A DNA stretch of 64,000 nt from JASJBU01 sp963790775 (GTDB lineage Bacteria > Pseudomonadota > Gammaproteobacteria > Chromatiales > Chromatiaceae), in contig CAWBPR010000010.1 of assembly GCA_963790775.1 (NCBI GenBank), forward strand, positions 307,662 to 371,661. The letters run 5' to 3'. The notes under the pieces were generated by a model. It was not told the DNA's origin, ran no database searches, and saw nothing but the letters and a program-made list of their open reading frames with translations. Shown here in pieces: positions 1-9,142 of the stretch (position 1 is its first letter; each line of letters begins with the position of its first letter). The position numbers were made by a program, and so were the translations under genes.

Positions 1-1617
1 CGAGCCTTCGGTGATGGCTTGTCTGACCCCTTTTTCCACGGCAGGGATAAGTTGTCCGGGAATGGCGCCGCCTACAACCTTGTTGTCAAACTCGAATCCT
101 TCGCCGCGTGGAAGTGGCTCGATGCGTAAAAACACCTCGCCGAACTGACCGGCGCCGCCGGTCTGCTTCTTATGCCGGTGATGCCCTTCAGCTGCACGGG
201 TTATGGTCTCCCGGTAGGCAATACGGGGTGGCCGGGTTTCTACATCCACGTTGTATTTGGTTTTCAACTGCTCCAGCAGGACATCCAGATGCAGGTCGCC
301 CAGTCCACGAATAATTGTCTCATTCAGCGTGACATTGTGTTCAACAACAAAGCAGGGGTCTTCATCTTCGAGCTTGTGTAGCGCCTCACTCAGTTTCTGC
401 TCATCGCCACGTTTTTTCGTGCTGATCGCAAGACCGAACAGGGGTATAGGGCATTCAATGGAGCGCAGGTGATGGTGATCTTCATCATGGGAATCATGCA
501 GCACTGCATCGAAGTGAATCTCGTCGACGCGCGCCACGGCGCAGATATCGCCCGGAACCGCCTGAGTCATTTCAGTTTGTTCGTTACCCTGCAGGCGCAG
601 TAAATGAGTCGCCTTGAATGGTTTTCGGCTATCCCCGATAAATAACTGATTGTTGGTGGTAAATGTACCTTGATGCATACGGAAGATGCCCAGTTTCCCC
701 CTGAAGGGATCGTTGAGCACCTTGAATACATGGGCAATGACATGCTTATTGGGATCAGGGGTTACCTCCACGGGTTTCATGTCAGTACCTTCACCTTTCA
801 TAAAGGCGGGTGGATTACCTTCAGTCGGGTCCGGCATCAGCTTGGAAAACAGGTTCAGTAACTCATCGATACCGGCGCCGTTTTCCACGGAGGTGAAACA
901 GACCGGAATCAAGTGGCCATCGCGAAGCGCCTCTTCGAAAGGATCATGCAGCTGTTCCGGCGCCAGTTCCGAGCCCTGCTCAAGATAAATTTCCATCAAC
1001 TCTTCATCAACTTCAACCACTTGATCGATCATCGCACTGTGGGCATCCGCCACGGAAGAAAATTCGGTCTTATCCCCGCCGGGTTGAAAGAAACAGTCGA
1101 TCACCTTGTGGCTCTTTTCCGCCGGTAGGTTGATGGGCAGACATTCGCTGCCAAAGGTCTCCTGCAGGCTGTTCATTAATTCTGCGTAATTGACGTTGTC
1201 GCCGTCTATTTTATTGACGATTATGATTCTGCAGAGGCCCCGGCGCTTTGCCGCCTCCATCATACGCATGGTGACCGATTCAATCCCTGCTTCTGCATTG
1301 ACCACCACTGCAGCTGTCTCCACGGCAGGCAAAATACTGATTCCGCGGCCAAGGAAATCGATATATCCAGGGGTGTCAATAAGATTGACCTGTTTGCCGT
1401 CATGACTCAGATGAGTAATAGCGATATCCAGCGAGTGTTTTAATGCCTTCTCCTGGTCATCGAAATCACAGACCGTATCACCAGTCTCGATTTTTCCAGC
1501 TGTCGGAATGGCTCCGCTGCGATGCAGCAGTGCCTCAATAAGACTGGTCTTGCCAGATCCTGCATGTCCTACAAGAGCGATGTTTCTGATGTCATGGGTC
1601 GAGTAGCTGGTGGCCAT
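1..1617 (-). CDS. Elongation factor G-like translational GTPase (C-terminus off the left edge)
   Basis: The first 539 codons of an EF-G-family protein read on the minus strand from the ATG at 1617; the gene continues past base 1. Visible are the P-loop GHAGSGKT (residues 17-24), a G3 motif DTPGYID where canonical EF-G has DTPGHVD, and the G4 motif NKID (135-138). EF-G domain II and the start of domains III-V follow. Family members bind GTP and act on the ribosome. The DTPGY variant and sequence style point to the FusA-like EF-G2 group, a paralogue of unclear role, and not to the main translocase. The gene has no str-operon neighbours, which supports the paralogue reading. The downstream end is not in view, so a full-length product is assumed. 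Confidence 0.88.
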   Translation of the reverse strand, partial: MATSYSTHDIRNIALVGHAGSGKTSLIEALLHRSGAIPTAGKIETGDTVCDFDDQEKALKHSLDIAITHLSHDGKQVNLIDTPGYIDFLGRGISILPAVETAAVVVNAEAGIESVTMRMMEAAKRRGLCRIIIVNKIDGDNVNYAELMNSLQETFGSECLPINLPAEKSHKVIDCFFQPGGDKTEFSSVADAHSAMIDQVVEVDEELMEIYLEQGSELAPEQLHDPFEEALRDGHLIPVCFTSVENGAGIDELLNLFSKLMPDPTEGNPPAFMKGEGTDMKPVEVTPDPNKHVIAHVFKVLNDPFRGKLGIFRMHQGTFTTNNQLFIGDSRKPFKATHLLRLQGNEQTEMTQAVPGDICAVARVDEIHFDAVLHDSHDEDHHHLRSIECPIPLFGLAISTKKRGDEQKLSEALHKLEDEDPCFVVEHNVTLNETIIRGLGDLHLDVLLEQLKTKYNVDVETRPPRIAYRETITRAAEGHHRHKKQTGGAGQFGEVFLRIEPLPRGEGFEFDNKVVGGAIPGQLIPAVEKGVRQAITEGS

Positions 1618-1744
1618 GGGTTCTCCTTCAGCGTTGATGCTTTATATTTGGCGTTTTTTAAATTAAGCGAAAAAAAGCAAGTATACCAACCAGAAGGGGT
1701 TGGAGGTATTGAGCCGGGGCAGGAAAAGGAGGATATTTTTTAAT

Positions 1745-1772
1745 CCCGCCGTCATTTTTGATTGACGGCGGG
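1745..1772. terminator. Perfect 10-bp hairpin after ccmI
   Basis: CCCGCCGTCA pairs perfectly with TGACGGCGGG around an 8-base loop. It lies 14 bases past the ccmI stop. A short T run (1777-1781) follows on the plus strand, and none follows in the ccm direction. It is therefore either an end-of-operon structure without a strong U-tract or a terminator that is stronger for plus-strand transcripts. Confidence 0.55.
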
Positions 1773-1785
1773 GCGCTTTTTGCTG

Positions 1786-3081
1786 CTAGTGAACAGAATC
1801 TATGGTGACCATCACCGGGCCAGCTTGACCTGGCTTGACTGGTTTGATTTCACCTTCGAGATCGCCGGATTGGGCGCTGGGACTGCCGGACTTGGAGACC
1901 CGCGCGCCGACCACAACCTCTGAGAACGAGGAGAGTTTCATTTGCGGCATCATCGCCATGCTGTCATCGAGGATGATAGTGAGTGGCAGATCCTTGACCT
2001 GCTTGCGGGCAGCCGCCAATGGCATCGGTGGGCCAGTGACTGCCTTGGCGTAGATGAATACCAGGTCATCAGGCTTGGCCCTGGCCGCCAGTTCGGGCGA
2101 CAGTTTGAGGATCACCTCGATGGCTGAATTATTGGCGCCTGTCTGGGCAGGCTGTTCCTCGACAGCCATCGCAGAAACGATGGAAGGCAATTCTGGCTCT
2201 ACTCCCAGTTTTGCGCGGACATCACTGATCGCGTTCTGCACAGATGCTATTTCCTTACTCTGGGGTGTCAGGGTATTCTCCAGTTTTTCCCAGTAGTCGA
2301 GCGCTTGCTCAAATTGTTCCCGCTGATAGGAGACTATGCCCATCATCCAGAGACCATTCGGATCCTCGGGGTTGAGCAGGTAGGCCTTTTCAATCATTGC
2401 CGCCGGTTTGCCTGTGAAATTGTTGCCGGCTGTCTGCGCAAGGGCCTCAGCATAAGCCAGCAGCAGTGTGCCATTCTCAGGGCTCAGTTGTAGCGCCCTT
2501 TCATATGCGTCGATTGCTGCTTCAGGTTGTTTCAGGGCCATGTAACTACGGCCGAGCATTAACCAGCCATCGACGTTGTCGGGCTGCTGTTCCATTTTTA
2601 CTGCGAGCTTTTTCACCAGCTCTTCCATGGGTGGAAGGTTCTGCATGGACGGATTGCTGCTGTGCGGCGCTGCGCTGTCTGGGGCCGTATTGCCTGCTGC
2701 AGGTGTGGCAGCGAGACGCGGGATAATCTCAGGTTCGCCCAACGCCTGATACATGCCGATAGACATGAGTGGAATAACCAGTGCGATGCTCATGATCCAT
2801 TTGCCTGATCGTGAATTCGCGGTGGCGGGTTGCGCCTGGTCGCCGTTTACATCCACCAACAGCTCTTTTTCGAGATCCTTGCGCGCGTCGTCATAGCGGG
2901 CCTGGTCGAGAATGCCGCTGCTCAGGTCATTGTCCAGTTCTTCCAGCTGTTGTTTGAAAACAGTTAGATTGAGTTCATCAGCACTGAGTGTCAGGTACTC
3001 TTTTTTACGCAGTAATGGCAGCACAATAAAAGCAATCGCCAGGAGCATCAGCCCGGCAGCAAAAATCCAGAATGTGGTCAT
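1786..3081 (-). CDS. ccmI: Cytochrome c maturation protein CcmI (TPR apocytochrome chaperone)
   Basis: A 431-residue inner-membrane protein and the last gene of the ccm operon. Two N-terminal membrane segments (about 3-24 and 93-112) frame a cytoplasmic loop. A periplasmic TPR region (about 150-290, with repeats such as GWLMLGRSYMALKQ and ALQLSPENGTLLL) follows, then a C-terminal beta-rich domain typical of long CcmI proteins. In the family the TPRs bind the C-terminal helix of apocytochromes c and present them to the CcmF/H haem lyase. The start overlaps the ccmH stop by 4 bases (ATGA), indicating translational coupling. The frame is intact, unlike ccmF upstream. Confidence 0.9.
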   Translation of the reverse strand: MTTFWIFAAGLMLLAIAFIVLPLLRKKEYLTLSADELNLTVFKQQLEELDNDLSSGILDQARYDDARKDLEKELLVDVNGDQAQPATANSRSGKWIMSIALVIPLMSIGMYQALGEPEIIPRLAATPAAGNTAPDSAAPHSSNPSMQNLPPMEELVKKLAVKMEQQPDNVDGWLMLGRSYMALKQPEAAIDAYERALQLSPENGTLLLAYAEALAQTAGNNFTGKPAAMIEKAYLLNPEDPNGLWMMGIVSYQREQFEQALDYWEKLENTLTPQSKEIASVQNAISDVRAKLGVEPELPSIVSAMAVEEQPAQTGANNSAIEVILKLSPELAARAKPDDLVFIYAKAVTGPPMPLAAARKQVKDLPLTIILDDSMAMMPQMKLSSFSEVVVGARVSKSGSPSAQSGDLEGEIKPVKPGQAGPVMVTIDSVH

Positions 3082-3557
3082 TTGGTTACGTCCTTGGTAT
3101 CGGAGGGTTGTTGAAGCAGGGATGCAAGCCGTTGCTGTTCATCGTCTGACAGCGTCGCTTCCTGACTCTGCTTTTTTCTGTTGAGGGTGCGAAGCAGCAG
3201 AATCGCACCGATCAGAAATAGAATGAGGGGGCCAAACCAGAGCGGGTAGGTGGATGGCTTCATCGGTGGATTGTAGAGCACAAAGTCGCCATAACGGGCC
3301 ACCATGAACTGGATGACGTCATCCTTGGTCTGGCCCGCCTGCATCATGTCATAGATCTCATTACGCAGATCGACCGCCAGTTCGGCATTCGAGCCCGCCA
3401 GGGATTCGTTCTGGCAAACCAGGCAACGCATCTCCTCGATGATAGCGCGGAAGTCCTCACTCTTGGCGGGGTCTTCAAACTTATACTCCGCCAGGGTTGC
3501 GGCCGGGAGTGGGGCGGTGATGGAAAACAGTAAAATAACAGGTAAATAGCAAGCCAC
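3078..3557 (-). CDS. ccmH: Cytochrome c maturation protein CcmH (apocytochrome thiol reductant)
   Basis: 159 residues: an N-terminal signal/anchor, the redox motif RCLVCQNESL with Cys45 and Cys48, a helical bundle, and a C-terminal membrane segment (about 104-122, YPLWFGPLILFLIGAILLL). CcmH keeps the CXXCH cysteines of apocytochrome c reduced for haem attachment. The 3557 start is a GTG. An ATGATG overlapping the ccmG stop (3565-3570) opens another frame beginning MMSLRGLLFT, which looks like a more natural coupled start. One extra base near 3530-3550 would join it to this frame. The true N-terminus is therefore uncertain, and the neighbouring indels make a sequence error plausible. Confidence 0.88.
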   Translation of the reverse strand: MACYLPVILLFSITAPLPAATLAEYKFEDPAKSEDFRAIIEEMRCLVCQNESLAGSNAELAVDLRNEIYDMMQAGQTKDDVIQFMVARYGDFVLYNPPMKPSTYPLWFGPLILFLIGAILLLRTLNRKKQSQEATLSDDEQQRLASLLQQPSDTKDVTK

Positions 3558-3566
3558 GCAGAGACA

Positions 3567-4107
3567 TCATCCCTCCTGTTTGAGCTTTTCGATCATGGGC
3601 AGCAGGGTCTCAGTGATCAGCTGAGGTGTTACTGGTCCCGCATGTTTGTACTGGATGACTCCCTGGCTATCAACCACGAAGGTTTCAGGGGCGCCATACA
3701 CACCCAGGTCGATCGCGGTGCGGCCCTTTTTATCGAAGATATTGGCCACGTATGGATTGCCAAGCTGGCGCAGCCAGCTCTGTGCCTTGGCGCTGTCATC
3801 CTTCCAGTTCAGGCCATAGATATCCACCTGGCCGGTGCGTGCCAGTTGCACCAGGGTGGCATGTTCCGCCCGGCAGGAGACACACCAGGTTGCCCAGACA
3901 TTCAGCAGATAGGGTTTTCCCAGCAGATCCTTGTTGGTGATCATGGGTCTCCGGCTGTTCCAGCAGCGGCAGGGAAAACTCCGGTACCGATTTGCCGATC
4001 AGCGGCGAAGGGATCTCCCGCGGATTCATGTACATGCCTTTGAACAGAAAGGCCGCAATCACCCCGAAGATGATCAGCGGGATGGTAAAGCGCAGATAGG
4101 ATTTCAT
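3567..4107 (-). pseudogene. ccmG: ccmG/dsbE thiol:disulfide interchange protein, interrupted by one frameshift
   Basis: The protein starts MKSYLRFTIPLIIFGV (membrane anchor) at 4107 and runs in one frame to SLPLLEQPE. It continues in another frame as ITNKDLLGKPYLLNVWATWC with the thioredoxin motif WATWCVSC. Removing one C from the CCC run (plus-strand GGG at 3945-3947) restores a single product of about 179 residues, the usual size for CcmG, which reduces CcmH and apocytochrome in the periplasm. Both halves are well conserved and the downstream half reaches the normal C-terminus, so the break is very recent or a sequencing/assembly error. The ccmF frame runs into ccmG in phase without a stop, which is itself abnormal. 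Confidence 0.8.
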
Positions 4108-6111
4108 CAGCTTACTCCCTGCAGCGGCTGGCGCTGAACCATCGGTTTTTATGCGCTTGGCGGCCTTGGCCCGCACGGTGCGGTAGCGTCGATCGGTAAT
4201 CGCCAGGATACCGCCGAGGGCCATGAAGATGCCGCCGAGCCAGATCCAGCGGACGTAAGGTTTGTAATAGAGCCGCAGGCTCCAGTCACCGCCACCCAGG
4301 GGTTCACCGAGGGAGACATAGAGGTCGCGGGTCAGGCCCGGATCGATGGCGGCTTCGGTCATCGGCCGGGTCTGTACAAATAGGTGCGTTTCTCGGGTTC
4401 CAGGGTGGCGATCAGTTCACCATCCTGAAAGACCTGGAAACGGCCGCGATCGGCATTGTAGTTGGGGCCGGGGTATCTGCTCACGCCTTCGAATTTGAAT
4501 TCATACCCGGCGATATCCGCGGTATCTCCCGGGGACATGCGGATATCCTTTTCGATACCATAATTCGAGACCATGGTGATGCCGACGATGAATACCGCAA
4601 CGCCCAGATGGGCCAGGATCATGCCGTAGTAACTGCGTCCACCTCCCGGCAGAGTCCAGCGATGAAGCCGCTAAGCCCTGCTTGTTCTTCAGACGCTCCT
4701 TGAGATTGACCATATGGGATGTGACCACCCACATGGCCAGGCCCATGCCGAGTCCGACCATCCAGTTCCAGTCGGACAGAAAGGGCAGCAGGGTGAGCAT
4801 GCCAAAGCCGAGGCTGACCAGAAACGCGCACGCGCAGCTGTTTGACCAGATAGTCCGCATCGGTGTGTTTCCAGCGCGAGATCGAACCTATGCCCATGGT
4901 CAGGGCGAGAAACGGCGTCAGCAACACGAACATCTTGTTGAACCAGGGGAAACCCACCGAGATCTTGCCCAGTTCCAGGGCATCGTAGATCAGCGGGGCC
5001 AGGGTTCCAAGCAGGATCAGGCTGGCCAGTACGGAGAACAGCAGGTTGTTGCCCAGCAGAAAGGTCTCGCGGGAGATTAGATCGAAGCGACCGCCGCCGG
5101 AAATGTAGGGTGCGCGCCAGGCATAGAGCGCCAATGAGCCGCCGATAACGATCAGCAGGAAGGCCAGGATAAAAACACCGCGCGCCGGGTCGGAGGCAAA
5201 GGAGTGCACCGAGGTCAGTACGCCGGAGCGTACCAGGAAGGTGCCCAGCAGGCTCAGAGAGAAGGCGAACAGGGCGAGCAGCACGGTCCAGCTCTTGAAG
5301 GCGCCGCGTTTTTCGGTGACCGCCAGGGAGTGCATCAGGGCGGTGCCCACCAGCCAGGGCATGAAGGAGGCGTTTTCCACCGGGTCCCAGAACCACCAGC
5401 CGCCCCAGCCCAGTTCGTAGTAGGCCCACCAACTGCCCAGCGCGATGCCGATGGTGAGAAACACCCAGGCAACGGTGGTCCAGGGACGGGACCAGCGCGC
5501 CCAGGCGGCATCCAGCTTGCCGCCCAGCAGGGCGGCGATGGCGAAGGCGAAGGCCACGGAAAAACCGACATAGCCCATGTAGAGGATCGGCGGATGAATC
5601 GCCAGACCAAAGTCCTGCAGCATGGGATTCAGCTCACCCCCTTCGAAGGGTACGGGAAAGGTCCGGTCGAAGGGGTTCGAAGTCAGCAACATGAAAAGCA
5701 GAAAGCCGATGCGTGATCATGCCCATCACCGACAGCACCCGGGCTACCACCGGCAACGGCATGTTGCGGCTGAAGAAGGCAATGGCAGCACTCCAGCCGC
5801 TGAGAAAGAAGGCCCAGAGCAGCAGAGAGCCCTCATGAGCCCCCCACACCGCAGAGATCTTATACATGTCCGGCAGTTTGGTGTTGCCATGCTGTGCGAC
5901 ATAGATGACGGAAAAGTCATTTGCTCAGGAATGCATTGGTCAGCACCACCATCGCAATACCGAGGAACACCAGCTGTCCCCAGGCGAGGGACCGGGAGAG
6001 GGCCATCCAGGAACGGATATTGGCATAGGAGCCGGCCAGCGGTACCACTGCCTGGATGACCGCCAGGCAGAGCGCAAGAATCAGGGCGAAGTGACCGAGT
6101 TCAGGTATCAT
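4107..6111 (-). pseudogene. ccmF: ccmF haem lyase subunit, broken by at least five single-base indels
   Basis: About 668 codons, the normal CcmF length, but split into six pieces in shifting frames: 6111-5920, about 5915-5713, about 5712-4835, about 4835-4646, about 4645-4370 and 4365-4107. Joined, they give a canonical CcmF with the WWD haem-handling motif WGGWWFWDPVEN, the MTEAAID segment and the YYKPYVRWIW C-terminal region. Apparent extra bases lie at 5920-5922 (TTT), 5711-5715, 4823-4837 and 4645-4647 (CCC); one base appears missing at 4360-4376. Residues between breaks are intact, as expected for very recent decay or clustered read errors. CcmF is required for haem attachment to NapB and NapC, which argues for error. 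The 5' end overlaps the ccmE stop (ATGA). Confidence 0.85.
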
Positions 6112-6575
6112 TGGATGCTCGCCTGCGGTTGTGTATTGCCTACAGCGGTGTCGTGGGCGGTCTTCAGTGAGTCAGCCACTTCCGGAGGCATGTAGTTCTC
6201 GTCATGCTTGGCGAGTACCTCACTCGCGACAAATACACCGCTTTCATCCAACTGCCCAAGGGCGACGATGCCCTGACCCTCGCGAAACAGATCCGGCAGG
6301 ATGCCGGTGTATTCCACGGTGACCTTTTTGGCGTTGTCGGTGACGTCGAAGGCGGTCGTCAGGCCATCCGTTTTGCGTTTCACGCTATCGTTGACCACCA
6401 GGCCGCCAACGCGGAACGGGTGTCCGGTCGGCGCTTTGCCTTCAGCCACCTCGGTGGGGGAGAAGAAGAACATCAGGTTTTCATCAAAGGCATTCAAGGC
6501 CAGCCAGGCGGCAACGCCGATGCCGGCTACCATCATGCCGATGAGATAGAGACGTTTTTTACGGATAGGATTCAT
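6108..6575 (-). CDS. ccmE: Periplasmic haem chaperone CcmE
   Basis: 155 residues with an N-terminal membrane anchor (about 8-29), an OB-fold domain (about 45-125) and the conserved haem-attachment motif LAKHDENYMP, in which His124 binds haem covalently. A variable tail rich in Gln/Ala/Thr follows. CcmE receives haem from CcmABCD and passes it to CcmF/H. The gene overlaps ccmD upstream and ccmF downstream by 4 bases each. All diagnostic residues are present. Confidence 0.94.
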   Translation of the reverse strand: MNPIRKKRLYLIGMMVAGIGVAAWLALNAFDENLMFFFSPTEVAEGKAPTGHPFRVGGLVVNDSVKRKTDGLTTAFDVTDNAKKVTVEYTGILPDLFREGQGIVALGQLDESGVFVASEVLAKHDENYMPPEVADSLKTAHDTAVGNTQPQASIQ

Positions 6576-6739
6576 TGCTGTTCATTCCTGGCCCGGCGAA
6601 TTTTACGGGCAATGTCAGTGACTGTTTTTTTACGTTGCAGCATCGGCGCGACGATGTTGGCTACGAGGATGATTAAGGCAAGGATATAGGAAGGCCATAT
6701 GTACTCTGCATAGCCGCCCATGGCAAGATATTCACTCAT
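6572..6739 (-). CDS. ccmD: Haem exporter small membrane subunit CcmD
   Basis: The ATG at 6739 (MSEYLAMGGYAEYIWPSY) gives 55 residues: the typical CcmD N-terminus, a single membrane helix (about 17-34, ILALIILVANIVAPML) and a basic tail (RKIRRARNEQQ). The start overlaps the ccmC stop by 4 bases (ATGA), which decides against the longer frame from 6772. CcmD helps release haem-loaded CcmE from the CcmABC transporter. Confidence 0.9.
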   Translation of the reverse strand: MSEYLAMGGYAEYIWPSYILALIILVANIVAPMLQRKKTVTDIARKIRRARNEQQ

Positions 6740-7482
6740 TTTGCTTCCCCCTCGACCATTTCCAGCACCCATCGCGTGTTGCGGTCGCGCTCGAGTAATT
6801 CAGCGCGCGCCCGCATTAAGACCACAGCGCCATAATAAAGTTTAAAGGAGAGCGCCATCAGCAACAACGGAATCAACATGCCGATATCCATGGAAGGTTT
6901 GTCGAATTTGGTGACCGAGGCAGTCTGATGCAGGGTATTCCACCACTCCACCGAGTAGTGGATGATAGGGATGTTGACCACTCCGACCAGGGCCAGGATC
7001 GACACGGCTCGGGCCGCCACCCGTTTGTCCTCGATGGCGCTGTGCAGGGCGATGATGCCGAGATAGAGAAACAGCAGGATCAGCTCGGAGGTAAGACGCG
7101 CATCCCACACCCACCAAGTGCCCCACATGGGTTTACCCCAGAGTGACCCGGTGACCAGGGCGAGAAAGGTAAATGAGGCCCCCACCGTGGCGCTGCTGAT
7201 GACGAAGATCTCGGTCATTTTGATGCGCCAGACCAGACTGATCAGGCCGGAGACCGCCATTACCACATAGATAAACATGGACATCCAGGCTGCCGGCACA
7301 TGAATGTACATGATGCGCACGCTCTCTTTCTGCTGGTAATCGGGCGGCGAATCAAACAGGCCATACCAGAGGCCCGCCAGCAGCAGCAGGAGGAAGCTGA
7401 CCATGAACCAGGGGATCATCTTGCCGGCAACGTTATAAAAATAGCGGGGAGACCCCATTTTATGGAAGAAACGTATGATCAT
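6736..7482 (-). CDS. ccmC: Haem transfer membrane protein CcmC
   Basis: 248 residues with six predicted membrane segments and the haem-handling WWD motif WGTWWVWDARLTSEL. His residues flanking the WWD loop (for example HVPAAWM and HYSVEWWNTLHQ) fit the axial ligands known for CcmC. The protein attaches haem to CcmE. It lies directly after ccmB with 1 base between, and its stop overlaps ccmD. Length and motif order are normal. Confidence 0.94.
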   Translation of the reverse strand: MIIRFFHKMGSPRYFYNVAGKMIPWFMVSFLLLLLAGLWYGLFDSPPDYQQKESVRIMYIHVPAAWMSMFIYVVMAVSGLISLVWRIKMTEIFVISSATVGASFTFLALVTGSLWGKPMWGTWWVWDARLTSELILLFLYLGIIALHSAIEDKRVAARAVSILALVGVVNIPIIHYSVEWWNTLHQTASVTKFDKPSMDIGMLIPLLLMALSFKLYYGAVVLMRARAELLERDRNTRWVLEMVEGEAK

Positions 7483-7483
7483 A

Positions 7484-8167
7484 TCAACTTAGACTGATTC
7501 TCAGGGAAGCGGCCGTGGCGGGAGGCGCCAAAACCAGGGAACCCACCAGCATGGCAGACAGAATGGAGAGCTGCGCTGTGGTGGGGATGCCGACGATAGC
7601 GGTATTCACCGCATCGGTAGCAAAGATCAAGACCGGCACGAACAGGGGCAGCACCAGCAGTGAAAGAATAACTCCGCCGCGTCTCAGGCCGACGGTCAAC
7701 GCGACACCCACCGAGCCGATCAGGCTCAGTACCGGCGTACCCAGCACCAAGGTGATCATCAGGGTGGGTATTGCATCATTCGGAATATTCAACATCATGG
7801 CCAGCAGGGGGGCGGCGATAAACAGCGGCAGGCCGGTCACCATCCAGTGTGCCAGGACCTTGGCGAGCACCAGGATAGAGACGGGATGGGCGCTCAGCAT
7901 GAACTGCTCCAGTGAGCCGTCCTCATAATCCGCGCGAAACATTGCATCCAGTGAAAGCAGTGCGGCGAGCAGCGCGGCAACCCAAACTACGCCGGGGCCG
8001 ACGGCCTGGATCAGCTTCGGATCATTGCCGATGCCGAGCGGAAACATGGCGGTCACCAAGACGAAAAACAGCAGGGGATTTACCATCTCTGCGCGTCGCC
8101 GGTAGGCCAGGGTGAGGTCCCGCTTGAGCAGCAGAGTAAAAGCGCTGGTAAGTGACAGTGTGCTCAT
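7484..8167 (-). CDS. ccmB: Haem exporter permease CcmB
   Basis: 227 residues with about six hydrophobic segments and the conserved early signature FTLLLKRDLTLAYRRRAEMVNPLLFF. It is the permease partner of CcmA in the ABC complex that drives release of holo-CcmE. The start overlaps the ccmA stop by 4 bases. The frame is intact. Confidence 0.93.
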   Translation of the reverse strand: MSTLSLTSAFTLLLKRDLTLAYRRRAEMVNPLLFFVLVTAMFPLGIGNDPKLIQAVGPGVVWVAALLAALLSLDAMFRADYEDGSLEQFMLSAHPVSILVLAKVLAHWMVTGLPLFIAAPLLAMMLNIPNDAIPTLMITLVLGTPVLSLIGSVGVALTVGLRRGGVILSLLVLPLFVPVLIFATDAVNTAIVGIPTTAQLSILSAMLVGSLVLAPPATAASLRISLS

Positions 8168-8820
8168 AGTTCCGACAGATTAATCCTTACCAGTTTGACA
8201 TCATCTCTGAATCCAACCCGGTGGTGAGTGGTCATGGCCGCCATGCCGCCGCGGTCGAGATGAGCTTCGAACAGACGTTCCATCTGCTCTATGCCTTTTC
8301 GATCCAGGGAAGTGAAAGGTTCGTCAAGGATCCAGAGCTTTGCATCGGTCACCAGCAGGCGGGCAATGGCAAGGCGTCGTTGTTGACCGGCAGACATGTT
8401 TCGAGTGGGGACATCCTCAAAACCGTAAAGTCCGACCTGCTGTAAAGCCTCATGCAGGCTGATGCCTGATTTGGCCTTGCCCAGACCCTGTGCGATCTTC
8501 AGATTTTCGAGGGGTGTGAGCTCTGGTTTGCTGCCGTCTTTGTGTCCAAGATAGGCGATGTGCTCACGAAACTCAGGGCCAAGTTTGAAAATATCCACCC
8601 CTTCCCAACAGAGCTCGCCAGATTCAGGCAGCCTGATGCCACACAAAATCCGCAACAGGGAGGTCTTGCCACTGCCGTTGTGTCCTTCGAGCACCAGTGC
8701 TTCACCCTGATTGACTTTGAAACTGAGATTTTCGAATAGCACCCTGTCATCGCGGATGCACTCGAGCCCCTTGGCTTCAAATTGCGCCGTGCCGGTCGTA
8801 TCGGATTGTGATGATGTCAC
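8164..8820 (-). CDS. ccmA: Haem exporter ATPase CcmA
   Basis: 218-residue ABC ATPase: Walker A GHNGSGKTSLL, Q-loop region, signature MSAGQQRRLAIARLL, Walker B LWILDEPFTSLD and the switch His in TTHHRVGF. It is the first gene of ccmABCDEFGHI. The start is a GTG at 8820. The upstream 520 bases are shared with the divergent FNR-like gene and contain FNR and NarL-type sites, so ccm may be co-regulated with nitrate respiration; this last point is inference. Confidence 0.93.
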   Translation of the reverse strand: MTSSQSDTTGTAQFEAKGLECIRDDRVLFENLSFKVNQGEALVLEGHNGSGKTSLLRILCGIRLPESGELCWEGVDIFKLGPEFREHIAYLGHKDGSKPELTPLENLKIAQGLGKAKSGISLHEALQQVGLYGFEDVPTRNMSAGQQRRLAIARLLVTDAKLWILDEPFTSLDRKGIEQMERLFEAHLDRGGMAAMTTHHRVGFRDDVKLVRINLSEL

Positions 8821-9031
8821 GTTATTTAGAGAAGTGGTGTTAGCTAAAAGTTTTCAGGGGGTCCTGGCGAAACTACGGATCTGTTTCGTACAGGCCGATG
8901 CCCTATGATTTTTTGAATCAGCAACCATACATGAATGGTGGTGTAAATCTCAAGAAAAATGGCTGCATTCTGATACTGTTTCAGTCTCGCTATACTGCTT
9001 GGTGATAAAGTGTATAGGTTTGCCGTGCATC

Positions 9032-9047
9032 TATCCCAAGATGGGTA
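9032..9047. promoter_or_regulatory. Candidate NarL/NarP-type 7-2-7 site (weaker)
   Basis: TATCCCA-AG-ATGGGTA. The right half matches the heptamer consensus AKRRGTA fully and the left half matches 5 of 7. It is a near-perfect inverted repeat in the same intergenic region as a better site at 9079-9094. Confidence 0.35.
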
Positions 9048-9078
9048 TGGCAGCTACTGATAATAGGGTATACCTGAC

Positions 9079-9094
9079 TACCTATAGATTGGTA
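9079..9094. promoter_or_regulatory. Candidate NarL/NarP-type 7-2-7 site
   Basis: TACCTAT-AG-ATTGGTA. The left heptamer is a full match to TACYYMT and the right matches 6 of 7 positions of AKRRGTA, with the 2-base spacer NarL and NarP need for paired binding. Confidence 0.5.
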
Positions 9095-9099
9095 ATTCA

Positions 9100-9113
9100 T
9101 TGATCTTTATGAA
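9100..9113. promoter_or_regulatory. FNR-type box upstream of the FNR-like gene
   Basis: TTGAT-CTTT-ATGAA matches 9 of the 10 conserved positions of TTGAT-N4-ATCAA. It sits 6 bases from the NarL-type site at 9079-9094. Confidence 0.5.
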
Positions 9114-9142
9114 AATAATTGCTTTAGTTTTATGTGTGTTCA

